Source of the DNA: Acidobacteriota bacterium
Lineage (GTDB): Bacteria > Acidobacteriota > Polarisedimenticolia > Polarisedimenticolales > Polarisedimenticolaceae
Direction of reading: 5' to 3'
DNA: 64,000 nt
NCBI GenBank assembly: GCA_029861955.1
Contig: JAOTYK010000002.1
Span: forward strand, 1 to 64,000
Shown here piece by piece: positions 1 to 9,702 of this stretch. Position 1 is the stretch's first letter; every line of letters starts with the position of its first letter. Below the pieces are notes generated by a model, which saw only the letters and a program-made list of their open reading frames with translations, was not told where the DNA came from and did not search any database. The position numbers and the translations under genes were made by a program.

Positions 1-350
1 CCTGCGACGCTTGCCCCAACGATGCCAACAACGACATCGATGGTGACACCGTCTGTGGCGACGTGGACAACTGCCCGACCACGTCGAATGTCAGTCAGAC
101 CGACACCGACAGCGACACGCTTGGCGACGCCTGCGACACCTGCCCCAACGATGCCAACAACGACATCGACGGTGACACGATCTGCGGTGACGTGGATAAC
201 TGCCCGACGACGTCCAACGTCGGCCAGGCCGACACCGACAGCGACACGCTGGGCGACGCCTGCGACACCTGCCCCAACGACGCCAACAACGACATCGACG
301 GTGACACGATCTGCGGTGACGCGGATAACTGTCCGACGATCTCCAACAGC
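1..350 (+). repeat. 129-bp near-identical tandem repeat inside TSP3 array
   Basis: The unit beginning GTGGAtAACTGCCCGAC recurs at 63, 192 and 321, exactly 129 bp (43 codons) apart. The DNA copies are nearly identical for the first two periods and degrade in the third; a partial copy precedes base 63. Each unit encodes DNCPTTSN, then [12 protein letters not shown] and a [13 protein letters not shown] segment. Other TSP3 units in these genes differ much more at DNA level, so this block looks like recent tandem expansion. Confidence 0.85.
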
Positions 351-2885
351 TCGCAGACGGATGCGGACAGCGATGGAGCCGGCGACGCCTGTGACGTCTG
401 CCCGAATGATGTCAACGATGACATCGATGGCGACGGAGTCTGTGGCGACGTCGACAACTGCCCGACGCTCGCCAACGCATCCCAGACCGACACGGACAGC
501 GACGGCTTGGGAGATCTCTGCGACGCGGACGACGACAATGACGGTGTGGCCGACGGGCCGGATTGTGCGGAGCTGATCATCGGCGTCGCCGACGATCCGG
601 ATCCGGTCTCTGACTCGCTCCGCCTGTCGAAGTCCGGCGGACAGGTGACCCTGGAGTGGGGACGTGCCGCGCAAGGCCAGACGTACAATGTGTACCGTGG
701 CAACTTCGACTCGGGCACGTTCAACTACGACGAGAGTTGCCTAAATGGTCCGATCCCCTCGCGGACGACGACCGACGATACGGCTCTCGCACCGGGCACG
801 GGGCACTACTTCCTGGTCGGCGCGCGCAACCGATGCAACGACAGCGTCATCGGCAGCGATAGCGACGGAATACTACGCAACCCGGCCATCGCCTGCGCCG
901 TGGCCGAACTGGATTTCGACATCGACGGCATCGGCGATCTTGACGACAACTGTGCCATGGTGGCGAACGCATCTCAGGACGACGCGGATGTCGATTTCGT
1001 GGGCGATGCCTGCGACAACTGTGCGGCGAACTCGAACCCGAACCAGTCGGATCGTGATGCCGACGGCGCCGGCGACGAGTGCGACACCTGTACCGATTTC
1101 GACGGCGACGGCTTCGGCGACCCCGGGTTCGCGGCCAACCAGTGCGCCCTCGACAACTGCCCAGGAATCGCAAACCCGTTGCAGGTCGACGGCGATGGGG
1201 ACGGCATCGGCGACGCGTGCGATAGCTGTCCGGCCGACGCAAATAATGACGCCGATGGCGACGGCCGCTGCGCCAACGTCGATAACTGCCCGGTCACCGC
1301 GAATCCGCTGCAACAGGACGTTGATGGCGACCTGATCGGTGACGCGTGTGATAGTTGTGTGGATTCCGACGGAGATGGCTTCGCCAACCCCGGCTCAGGC
1401 TCTATCTGTCCCGACGACAATTGCCCGACGATCTCGAATGCCGGCCAGCTGGATGGCGACGGCGACGGGATGGGAGACGTGTGCGATAGCTGCCCGGCGG
1501 ATCCGGCGAACGACGCCGACAGCGACGGTGTGTGCGACGATCTGGACAACTGTGTCGGACTGGCCAACGGTCCGCAGATCGATTCCGATCTCGACGGCAT
1601 AGGTGACGCATGCGACAGTTGCCCGCTGAACCCCGCGCCTGCTTGCGTCCCTTGTCCGGTAGGGACCGACCCCGATAATGACGGTGTCTGCTACCTGGAG
1701 AGCGTACTCCTGGAGGGCGTCGGCCTGATCGCGGACGTCGTCCTCGATAGCGGCTCACCGCTCGTCTACGTGGCGAATGACGACGACCCCGGGATCGGAA
1801 CCGCCTGGACCGCTGATGTCTTCAATGACAGCGGCTGGACACCGGGTACGTTCGGGATTGGATACGAGTCCAACGTGGTCGGGGCCCACAACCTGATCTC
1901 GACACCGGTATCCGAAGATAGCCTCTCGATCTATACACGAAGCGAGATCCAGATCACGGATCTGCCGTCCATCACGCGTTTCACGGTTGAACTGGATTAC
2001 GACGACGGGGTCGCGATCTGGCTAAATGGTGTCGAGATTCATCGCACTCTGGAGGTTCCCGCCGGCGCTCTTGCGTGGGATTCCAACTCCCTGGCTCACG
2101 AGTCCAGCAACGGACCGTTCCCGATCTACTCACGCCCCGTCGATCTTTCGTCGGTCGCCATCCCCCTGCTTCGCGAGGGCTCGAACACCGTCGCCATCGG
2201 TGTCTGGAATAGCGCGCCGATGGTTGGCCCGTCGACCGATCTGGTCGTCGCACCGCGAATCGTGGTCAAACGACCGATAACCCCGAACATGCGCTACCTG
2301 ACCAATGTCTCGGACCCCGGACTAGGACTGTCCTGGACGGCGACTGCGTTCAACGACGGCCCCTGGACCGAGGGTCAATACGGCGTCGGCTACGAACGGG
2401 GTGTTGGAGCGGAGGCGCTGATCGCGACGACTGTGACGGATGGAGCGCACTCCGTCTACACTCGAACAAACTTCACGCTGACGAGTCTCGCAGAGATCAA
2501 CAGCATGCTCCTGGCTGCCGATTATGACGATGGATTCGCGGCGTGGATCAATGGCCAGGAAGTCTACCGGTCGCCCCAGATGCCTGCGGGCCCGCCGGAC
2601 TGGAATACAAACGCTGCAAGCCACGAGTCCAGCGACGATCCGACGCCGACCTATGATCCGGACGTGGATATCTATTCCGTCGTGGCACCCCATCTTCAAG
2701 TTGGCACTAACGTTCTGGCCATCGGTGTCTGGAATAACTCTGCGCCGAATTCCAATGACCTGGTTCTAGTGCCGAGGCTAGCGATTAACGACCCGACCAC
2801 GGACAATTGTCCCAACGTGGTCAATCCGGACCAACTCGATGGCGACGGCGACGGAATCGGCGATGCCTGCGATCCGAGCCCTTGA
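1..2885 (+). CDS. Giant secreted TSP3-repeat protein, 3' part (5' end outside window)
   Basis: The reading frame is open from base 3 and has no start inside the window, so this is the C-terminal ~960 residues of a larger protein. Visible order: thrombospondin type 3 loops (DNCP...DxDxDGxGDACD, to ~545); an Ig/FN3-like module with NVYRG and a Cys pair (~550-890); a second TSP3 array (~905-1650); two copies of a beta-sandwich domain (1761-2795); one last TSP3 loop; then stop after DACDPSP. TSP3 loops bind calcium through Asp side chains, so a secreted, calcium-stabilised surface or extracellular protein is inferred. Compared with its two downstream paralogues it lacks the third sandwich, the second long TSP3 array and the C-terminal Ig-like module. 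The missing N-terminus is presumably a signal peptide and beta-helix, as in the neighbours. Binding target unknown. Confidence 0.9.
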   Translation, partial: CDACPNDANNDIDGDTVCGDVDNCPTTSNVSQTDTDSDTLGDACDTCPNDANNDIDGDTICGDVDNCPTTSNVGQADTDSDTLGDACDTCPNDANNDIDGDTICGDADNCPTISNSSQTDADSDGAGDACDVCPNDVNDDIDGDGVCGDVDNCPTLANASQTDTDSDGLGDLCDADDDNDGVADGPDCAELIIGVADDPDPVSDSLRLSKSGGQVTLEWGRAAQGQTYNVYRGNFDSGTFNYDESCLNGPIPSRTTTDDTALAPGTGHYFLVGARNRCNDSVIGSDSDGILRNPAIACAVAELDFDIDGIGDLDDNCAMVANASQDDADVDFVGDACDNCAANSNPNQSDRDADGAGDECDTCTDFDGDGFGDPGFAANQCALDNCPGIANPLQVDGDGDGIGDACDSCPADANNDADGDGRCANVDNCPVTANPLQQDVDGDLIGDACDSCVDSDGDGFANPGSGSICPDDNCPTISNAGQLDGDGDGMGDVCDSCPADPANDADSDGVCDDLDNCVGLANGPQIDSDLDGIGDACDSCPLNPAPACVPCPVGTDPDNDGVCYLESVLLEGVGLIADVVLDSGSPLVYVANDDDPGIGTAWTADVFNDSGWTPGTFGIGYESNVVGAHNLISTPVSEDSLSIYTRSEIQITDLPSITRFTVELDYDDGVAIWLNGVEIHRTLEVPAGALAWDSNSLAHESSNGPFPIYSRPVDLSSVAIPLLREGSNTVAIGVWNSAPMVGPSTDLVVAPRIVVKRPITPNMRYLTNVSDPGLGLSWTATAFNDGPWTEGQYGVGYERGVGAEALIATTVTDGAHSVYTRTNFTLTSLAEINSMLLAADYDDGFAAWINGQEVYRSPQMPAGPPDWNTNAASHESSDDPTPTYDPDVDIYSVVAPHLQVGTNVLAIGVWNNSAPNSNDLVLVPRLAINDPTTDNCPNVVNPDQLDGDGDGIGDACDPSP
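1761..2795 (+). repeat. Two tandem copies of [16 protein letters not shown] beta-sandwich domain
   Basis: Two ~170-residue units align with each other and with six units in the next two genes. Shared marks in order: Y(L/V)xNxxDPGxG, FNDxxWxxGxxGxGYE, SxYTR, DYDDGxAxWxNGxE, HESSxxP, NxxAIGVWN. The pattern resembles the galactose-binding-like sandwiches found beside CotH/lamin-tail proteins (family assignment from memory, untested). Confidence 0.75.
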
Positions 2886-2910
2886 GTGTCATGAGCGAAC
2901 GACATATAAA
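2882..2910 (+). promoter_or_regulatory. Sigma-70-type promoter of second giant gene, overlapping upstream stop codon
   Basis: TTGAGT (2882-2887), a 17-nt spacer, then TATAAA (2905-2910); predicted +1 near 2917. The -35 box overlaps the TGA stop of the preceding gene, so the second paralogue can be transcribed independently. It also places the in-frame ATG at 2891 upstream of the transcript start and supports the ATG at 2948. Confidence 0.5.
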
Positions 2911-2947
2911 GACGGTCACCCGACGCCGCACACTGGGAAAGGGACGC

Positions 2948-5900
2948 ATGATTCGCCGAGCAGTCCTGTTGGCATTGCTATGCCTCGTGGCGACGGTAAC
3001 GCTCGCTCAAACCGACATCTATGTCGATGACGACAACTGTCCCGGTGGCACCGGGACCGATCTCGACCCGTATTGTTTGATACAAGACGGGATCTGCAGC
3101 ATCAAGGACACCGGCGGTGGCACCGTTTACGTGCGACCGGGTTTCTACAATGAGTCGCTGCGGATGTTCCCGACGGTTAACGTCGTGTCTACGGACGGAC
3201 CCGCCGTCACGACGGTCGATGCCGATGGCAAGCCGTGTGTGACGTCGGCGTGTGTCGACAGCATGATCAACCTCACCTGTTCGACGGTGGTATTCGGCTC
3301 CGGGTTCAATAACAGCACCAGGCTGGATGGGTTCCGGATCATCGGCGGTACGGGTCTGTTCCGAAACTTCGGTGATGGGTCCCCTCCGAACGCGCTGGCC
3401 GGCGGCGGCGTATTCGTATTTGCCAGCGCACCGACCATCACCAATAACGAGATCGTCGGCAACAATTTATCCCACGCAAACCTCTCCAATGACTTCTGGG
3501 GTGGTGGCATCTACGTCGGTGGTGGAACGTACGGCTCCCCCCAGACCCCGGTGATCACCCTCAATCTCATCCAGGAAAATGTTGCCGACCCGCCTGCAGG
3601 CCAAAACTCCGGATATCTGTCGGGAGCTCAAGGGGGCGGCCTCTACATCGGTTCGTACATGGCGCCGATGGTGGAGTACAACACGATCCGCAGCAATCAA
3701 GCGGGTGACACCAACAAGGTCAATCAGTTTGGATCCGGCGGCGGCATTATCATCTACACGTTGACGCCGAATTCGATACCCACGATTTCGAAGAATCTTG
3801 TTCAGGACAACAACGCCGCAGACGTGGGTGGTGGCCTCTCTCTTGGTCAGGCGTACGAATTGACTCCCGAGATCGCGTATTTCCCTTCCTGGGCAACGGT
3901 CGAGAACAACGTCTTTGAATTGAATCGGAGCTTCAGCGGTGGAGGCTTGCACTCCTCTACTACGAGGGGGACGGTTCTCAACAACACGTTCGCCGATAAC
4001 TCAGCGGAGTTCGGCGGGGGCCTGAGCTCCGGTATAACCGCGAACCCGGCCGATGTCGTGACGGTGCGAAACAATATCGTGGCCTTCAATACGTCCGTGT
4101 TGTACGCCGCCGGTGGGATGGGGATCTATGGATCCTACCCCGACCTGACCTACAACGACTTTTTCGCGAATATCCCGAACAACATCGACGGCGACGTGAC
4201 GGACGTTGATCATATCGGACTCGACGGAAACATCTCCGCCGACCCCGCGTTCCTCAGTCGAATTCCAGGCAACCGCGACCTGCGTCTGGACATCACGAGC
4301 GGTGTAATCGATCAGGGTGACGACACGGGCGTGAGCGCCACGGACATCCTCGGTTTCCCGCGGATCCAGGATGGCGATGTCGATGGGATTGCCCGTGTCG
4401 ATATGGGTGCCTACGAGTTCACGCGAGACACCGATGGGGACGGCGACCCCGATTACTCCGACCCCGACGACGACGGCGACGGAGTCCCGGACGGCTCCGA
4501 TTGTGCGCCGGCGTTTGCAGGAATCCAACTACCACCGGAGCCCATCGGAAACACGATGACGGCCGACGGTGGGATCGGCGGCGTCCGATTTACCTGGCAG
4601 CGCAGCCTCTTCGGGCCTGTCGCCAACGCCTATCGCGGCACCGTCGATATCGGATCCGGCTGGAACTATGACCTGACCTGCCTGACGAGCGAGACGACCG
4701 GACTACAGGCTTTCGATCCCGAGACACCGCCGCAGGGCAAGGTCTTCTACTATCTGGTGGCCGCTGTCAACGCGTGCGGCGAGAGCCGTGCGGGGATCGA
4801 CAGCAACAGCGTAGAGATCTTTGCCTCCCCAACCTGCGATCCGCAGGGCAATGATGAGGACGGCGACGGCGTGATGGATACCGCGGACAACTGCCCAGCC
4901 ACGCCAAATTCGGATCAGGCCAATAGCGACAGCGACGCGGATGGTGATGCGTGTGACGACGATGACGACGGCGACGGGATTCCGGACGGCTCGGACAATT
5001 GTCGCACCGTTTCCAACGTCGGACAGGCGGACGTCGATGGCGATACGGTCGGTGACGACTGCGACAACTGCCCCGTCGATGACAACACCGACCAGGCCGA
5101 TCTGGACGCCGACGGCGCCGGCAACGCCTGCGATAACGACAGCGACAACGATCTCATCGACGACGAGTCCGACAATTGCCCGCTGGCGCCAAACCCAATG
5201 CAGGAAGACGGCGACGTCGATGGCACCGGTGATGCCTGCGACAACTGCCCGATAGACGCCAACATGGATCAGGCTGACGGCGACGGCGACGGGGTCGGAG
5301 ATGTCTGTGATTCTTGTCTGATCGATCCCTTCAACGACGCCGACGGCGATGGTCTTTGCGCCGAGGTTGACAATTGTCCCAATGACAACAACGCCGGTCA
5401 GGCAGATGGGGATACCGACGGCATCGGCGACCCTTGCGATAACTGCCCGACCAACTCGAACGGCGGTCAGGCCGATGCTGACGGGGACGGCATCGGCGAC
5501 GTTTGTGATAGCTGCCCTCTGGACGCCGCCAACGACGAGGACGGCGACGGAGATTGTGCGGACGTCGACAACTGTCCGCTGGTCAGCAATAGCAATCAGA
5601 AAGACGACGATATCGACGGTGTCGGTAACTTGTGTGACAACTGCGTCGACGACTTCAATCCGACTCAGGACGATTTCGATAACGACGGCATTGGAGATGC
5701 CTGCGATCCCTGCCAGGACAGCGACGCCGACACCATCTGCGATGGCATGGATAACTGCGTCGACATCAGCAACACCGCCCAGACGGATGCCGATACGGAC
5801 GGCATCGGTGATGCCTGTGACACCTGTACGGACATCGACAACGACCTGTTCGGTGACCCGGCATTCCCGGCCAACGTTTGCGGCAATGACAACTGTATAA

Positions 5901-8900
5901 GCGACTCCAACCCCGCCCAGATCGATATCGACTTCGATGGAATCGGGGACGCTTGTGACACCTGCCCCAACGACCCGGGCAACGATGTCGACAGCGACAC
6001 CATCTGCGGCGACGTAGATAATTGCCTGATCGTCGCGAACATGAGCCAGACGGATACGGACACGGACGGGTTGGGCGACGCATGCGACAACTGCCCCGGC
6101 GTCATCAACCTGAATCAGCTGGACGGCGACAACGACGGCGTCGGCGATGTCTGCGATGCCTGCCCCAACGATCCCGATAACGACCTGGATATGGACGGAT
6201 TGTGCGCCGGCGTCGACAACTGTCCGTTTACCCAGAACGTCGGTCAGGCGGACGGCGATTCCGACGGTGCCGGTGACGCATGTGACAACTGCCTAACGGT
6301 CTCCAATGCGGGACAGGAAGACATCGACAACGATGGTGCCGGGGATGCGTGCGACACATGCACCGACACGGATGGGGACGGCTTCGGCGATCCGACGTTC
6401 CCGAACGCTGGTTGCAGCCTGGATAACTGTCCTGCCATCTCCAACGTCTCTCAGTCCAATATGGACGGCGATGCCAGCGGTGACGTGTGCGATGTCTGCC
6501 CCAACGACGCCCTGGACGATTCGGACGGAGACACGGTGTGTGGGGATATCGATAACTGTCCGCTGATCGCAAACCTCGACCAGTCCGACATCGACATGAA
6601 TGGCGAAGGCGATCTGTGCGATGCCGACATCGATGGCGACACGCTGCTCAACGGTGCCGACAATTGCGAGTTGGTCGCGAATCTGAATCAGCTGGATGGC
6701 GATGGCGACCTCGTCGGCGATGTCTGCGACAACTGCCCTGCCATCTCGAACGCCAGTCAGGCTGACCTCGACGTCGACAACATCGGCGACGTATGCGACA
6801 CGTGTGCAAACGACGCGCTGGACGACGGCGACGCCGACGGACTCTGCGCCGACTTCGACAACTGCCCCGCCATTTCGAACGTGGATCAAGCGGACGCCGA
6901 CTTCGACGGTCGCGGAGATCTCTGCGATCCCTGCCCGACGGACCCGGACATCGATGCCGACGACGTCTGCAACGACGATTTCGTGCTGGTGGAGCTGGAG
7001 ATGCCGTCGGAAACGGTGCTGATCGAGTTCGCCGACGCAATCGAAACGGTCGTCGTCGATACCGGATCTGCGATGCGATACCTTGCGAACTACGGCGATC
7101 CCATGATCGGGGAGACCTGGACGGCGGAAGTGTTCGACGACGCGATGTGGGACTCGGGCACCTATGCCATCGGCTACGAGACGGCACCCAGCGGGGGCGC
7201 GATCGACCTCATCGATACGGGGATCGCCTCCGGTGCATTCTCGGTCTACACACGAACCGACTTCGTTATCGCGGATATCCTGGCCGTCAACAACATGTTC
7301 TTGGGCGTAGATTACGATGACGGCGTCGTCGCGTGGGTCAACGGTGTCGAGGTCTTCCGTTCCGCTCAGATGCCGGGAGGTGCGACGGCGTGGAATACCA
7401 ACTCCGGTAGCCATGAGTCCAGCAACGGACCGGTCCCGGATCCCCGTCCGTTCTTTGACATCTCGCTTGCTGCCCTGCCACAACTCAAGGATGGAACCAA
7501 CATCCTGGCGATCGGCGTCTGGAACAGCGGCGCCCCGGCGTCCAGTGACCTGGTGCTTTCGCCAAGACTCTCGATCAACAGGCAAGTCACCTCCAACATG
7601 CGATACCTGGCGAATAGCGCAGATCCCGGGATCGGAATCACTTGGACCGCGCCAGGGTTCGATGACGCCACATGGTCCGAGGGTGCGTATGGTGTCGGAT
7701 ACGAACTGACGACGGGTGCAGATCAGTTGATCCAGACCGACGTCCTGCCGGGCTCGCTCTCTGTTTACACGCGTGCGACTTTCGAAATCGCAAGTGTCTT
7801 ACTTGTGCAGAACCTATTCCTCGGTGCCGACTACGATGACGGATTCATCGCGTGGATCAACGGCGTCGAGGTTTATCGTTCGCCGGAAATGGCGCTTGGG
7901 GTTCCGACGTGGGATGCCGATCCGGATCCCCACGAGTCCAGCAACGGTGCGCTCCCTCGCTACACGCCAGAATTCGATATCTCCGGCCTCGGGAAACCTG
8001 CACTCGTCAATGGAACGAATGTGCTGGCGATCGGCGTCTGGAACAATGTTCCCAGCAACCCGCCATCGACCGAGCTGGTCCTGGTGCCAAAACTGTCGAT
8101 GAACCGCATGTCAGCAGCTCCGGTGAAATACGTGGCCAATCGGACGGACCCTGGAATTGGACTCAGCTGGGTCGAGACCGCGTTTGACGACAGCGCCTGG
8201 AGCGAGGGACTCTTCGGAATCGGTTACGAGACCGGAACCGTTGGAGCGCGGAACATCCTGCAGACCACGGTCCCGACCGACAGCTTTTCGGTCTATACGC
8301 GAACCGTGATCAATGTCCCGGACTTGTCGTCGGTGAACAACGTCTTCTTCGGTGTCGACTACGACGACGGAGTCATCGCATGGCTGAACGGGCAGGAGTT
8401 CTTCCGTTCGCGGGAGATGCCCTTCTTCGATCCGGCATGGAATACCAATGTCAATTTGCACGAAGCCAGCAACGGCCTGGTGCCCAACTACCAGCCAATT
8501 CGGGATGTGACCTTCAAGGCCCTGCCGTCGATGGTGCAGGGACAGAATCTACTGGCGATCGGTGTATGGAACAGCGGAGCGCCGACGTCCAGCGACCTCG
8601 TCGTGGTCCCGCGCCTGTCCGTAGACGGGTCGAGTGTGGACAACTGCCCCAACGCCTTCAATCCTGCGCAGCTCGATCTTGATGCCGATGGGGCGGGCGA
8701 CGTCTGCGACCCCGACGATGACAACGATCTGCTGGCCGATGTCATCGACAACTGTCCCACGGTCGCCAACACCGGCCAGGAAGACGGCGATGGTGACGGC
8801 GTGGGCGATGTCTGTGACAACTGCCCTGTCGACGCCAACACCAGCAATACCGATAGCGACTCAGACGGGCTTGGCGATGCCTGCGATGTCTGCCCGCTCG

Positions 8901-9556
8901 ATGCCGACAACGATATTGATGGCGATCTCGTCTGCGGCAATCTCGATAACTGTCCGACGATCTCAAACATCGCGCAGGTCGACTCCGACATGGATGGACT
9001 GGGAGACATCTGCGACAACTGTCCAATCGATGACAATCCGCTGCAGAGCGATGGTGACCTCGATGGAGACGGCGATGCCTGCGACATCTGTCCGCTGGAT
9101 GCTGACAACGACATCGATGCGGATACGATCTGCGGCGACGTCGACAACTGTCCGGTCGTTGCGAATATGGATCAAATGAACGACGACGGTGACTCGGCCG
9201 GAAATGTGTGCGATTGCGCACCAGGTGACTCGAACGTGCAGACCGTCCCATTCGGCATAGCAATCGGGCTGTCCAAGACACCCGGAACCCGCCTGGCCTG
9301 GGCCGCAACGGCCGGCGCGACCAGTTTCGACGTGGTCAGCGGCGCGCTGGGTGATCTCCATGGAAGTGGGTATTCACTGGCCACCTGCGAGGGCGAAGAC
9401 GTGCTGGTGACGGAGTGGACCGATCCTCGAGTCGATCCGGCACCCGGATCCGGGTACTTCTACCTTGTCCGGGGCCTGAACTCCTGCGGATCGGGTGATT
9501 ACGACACGGACAGCGATGGCGCTGCCCGGCTCCCGGGCAACGACTGCACACCCTGA
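2948..9556 (+). CDS. Giant secreted beta-helix / TSP3 / beta-sandwich protein (2202 aa)
   Basis: ATG at 2948 follows GGGAAAGGGA at SD distance and begins a clear signal peptide (MIRRAVLLALLCLVATVTLAQ). Approximate order: right-handed beta-helix of the DUF1565/NosD type, with repeated xxxNxIxxN turns (residues 20-490); Ig/FN3-like module with NAYRG and FYYLVAAVNACGES (518-628); a long TSP3 array of DNCP...GDACD units (636-1342); three tandem beta-sandwich domains (1375-1895); a second TSP3 array (1897-2095); a C-terminal Ig-like module with FYLVRGLNSCG. No LPxTG, PEP-CTERM or T9SS-like tail is evident, so the attachment mode is unknown. Expected role: a large calcium-rigidified extracellular or surface fibre or adhesin, possibly carbohydrate-binding through the helix and sandwiches (inference). 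It is a close paralogue of both neighbours. Confidence 0.9.
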   Translation: MIRRAVLLALLCLVATVTLAQTDIYVDDDNCPGGTGTDLDPYCLIQDGICSIKDTGGGTVYVRPGFYNESLRMFPTVNVVSTDGPAVTTVDADGKPCVTSACVDSMINLTCSTVVFGSGFNNSTRLDGFRIIGGTGLFRNFGDGSPPNALAGGGVFVFASAPTITNNEIVGNNLSHANLSNDFWGGGIYVGGGTYGSPQTPVITLNLIQENVADPPAGQNSGYLSGAQGGGLYIGSYMAPMVEYNTIRSNQAGDTNKVNQFGSGGGIIIYTLTPNSIPTISKNLVQDNNAADVGGGLSLGQAYELTPEIAYFPSWATVENNVFELNRSFSGGGLHSSTTRGTVLNNTFADNSAEFGGGLSSGITANPADVVTVRNNIVAFNTSVLYAAGGMGIYGSYPDLTYNDFFANIPNNIDGDVTDVDHIGLDGNISADPAFLSRIPGNRDLRLDITSGVIDQGDDTGVSATDILGFPRIQDGDVDGIARVDMGAYEFTRDTDGDGDPDYSDPDDDGDGVPDGSDCAPAFAGIQLPPEPIGNTMTADGGIGGVRFTWQRSLFGPVANAYRGTVDIGSGWNYDLTCLTSETTGLQAFDPETPPQGKVFYYLVAAVNACGESRAGIDSNSVEIFASPTCDPQGNDEDGDGVMDTADNCPATPNSDQANSDSDADGDACDDDDDGDGIPDGSDNCRTVSNVGQADVDGDTVGDDCDNCPVDDNTDQADLDADGAGNACDNDSDNDLIDDESDNCPLAPNPMQEDGDVDGTGDACDNCPIDANMDQADGDGDGVGDVCDSCLIDPFNDADGDGLCAEVDNCPNDNNAGQADGDTDGIGDPCDNCPTNSNGGQADADGDGIGDVCDSCPLDAANDEDGDGDCADVDNCPLVSNSNQKDDDIDGVGNLCDNCVDDFNPTQDDFDNDGIGDACDPCQDSDADTICDGMDNCVDISNTAQTDADTDGIGDACDTCTDIDNDLFGDPAFPANVCGNDNCISDSNPAQIDIDFDGIGDACDTCPNDPGNDVDSDTICGDVDNCLIVANMSQTDTDTDGLGDACDNCPGVINLNQLDGDNDGVGDVCDACPNDPDNDLDMDGLCAGVDNCPFTQNVGQADGDSDGAGDACDNCLTVSNAGQEDIDNDGAGDACDTCTDTDGDGFGDPTFPNAGCSLDNCPAISNVSQSNMDGDASGDVCDVCPNDALDDSDGDTVCGDIDNCPLIANLDQSDIDMNGEGDLCDADIDGDTLLNGADNCELVANLNQLDGDGDLVGDVCDNCPAISNASQADLDVDNIGDVCDTCANDALDDGDADGLCADFDNCPAISNVDQADADFDGRGDLCDPCPTDPDIDADDVCNDDFVLVELEMPSETVLIEFADAIETVVVDTGSAMRYLANYGDPMIGETWTAEVFDDAMWDSGTYAIGYETAPSGGAIDLIDTGIASGAFSVYTRTDFVIADILAVNNMFLGVDYDDGVVAWVNGVEVFRSAQMPGGATAWNTNSGSHESSNGPVPDPRPFFDISLAALPQLKDGTNILAIGVWNSGAPASSDLVLSPRLSINRQVTSNMRYLANSADPGIGITWTAPGFDDATWSEGAYGVGYELTTGADQLIQTDVLPGSLSVYTRATFEIASVLLVQNLFLGADYDDGFIAWINGVEVYRSPEMALGVPTWDADPDPHESSNGALPRYTPEFDISGLGKPALVNGTNVLAIGVWNNVPSNPPSTELVLVPKLSMNRMSAAPVKYVANRTDPGIGLSWVETAFDDSAWSEGLFGIGYETGTVGARNILQTTVPTDSFSVYTRTVINVPDLSSVNNVFFGVDYDDGVIAWLNGQEFFRSREMPFFDPAWNTNVNLHEASNGLVPNYQPIRDVTFKALPSMVQGQNLLAIGVWNSGAPTSSDLVVVPRLSVDGSSVDNCPNAFNPAQLDLDADGAGDVCDPDDDNDLLADVIDNCPTVANTGQEDGDGDGVGDVCDNCPVDANTSNTDSDSDGLGDACDVCPLDADNDIDGDLVCGNLDNCPTISNIAQVDSDMDGLGDICDNCPIDDNPLQSDGDLDGDGDACDICPLDADNDIDADTICGDVDNCPVVANMDQMNDDGDSAGNVCDCAPGDSNVQTVPFGIAIGLSKTPGTRLAWAATAGATSFDVVSGALGDLHGSGYSLATCEGEDVLVTEWTDPRVDPAPGSGYFYLVRGLNSCGSGDYDTDSDGAARLPGNDCTP
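7073..8630 (+). repeat. Three tandem beta-sandwich domain copies
   Basis: Three ~175-residue copies begin near 7073, 7600 and 8125 with MRYLANYGDP, MRYLANSADP and VKYVANRTDP. All keep YTR, DYDDG, the WxNGxE/F motif, HE(S/A)SNG and a LAIGVWN ending. Linkers contain SP/PRLSINR-type sequence. The copies are clearly homologous but diverged at DNA level. Confidence 0.8.
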
Positions 9557-9702
9557 GGCGGGTGAATCCTGTGCCTTCTCAAGACAATAGCGATAATGCG
9601 GATTCTCTTGCGAACGAGGGCCCGTCGCCGTATATCAGGGGGGCTTGGGGGGTCTCGCTCCGCTCCGCCCTCTCTCAGGCGATGAGCGGCTGGGTTGAAA
9701 AT

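Noticed and set aside
22-576. Long open frames overlapping the TSP3 arrays in other frames and on the minus strand (e.g. 22-576, 5665-6108 minus, 6293-7585 minus, 8488-9147 minus)
   Set aside because: They are produced by the Asp/Gly/Cys-rich codon pattern (GAC-GGC-GAT...), give low-complexity Arg/Thr/Ser proteins, lack SDs and lie fully inside genes with strong domain evidence.
1-1650. Regularly spaced DNA repeats that could look like a CRISPR array
   Set aside because: The repeats are in-frame codon repeats of TSP3 loops; there are no identical ~30-bp repeats with unique spacers and no cas genes.
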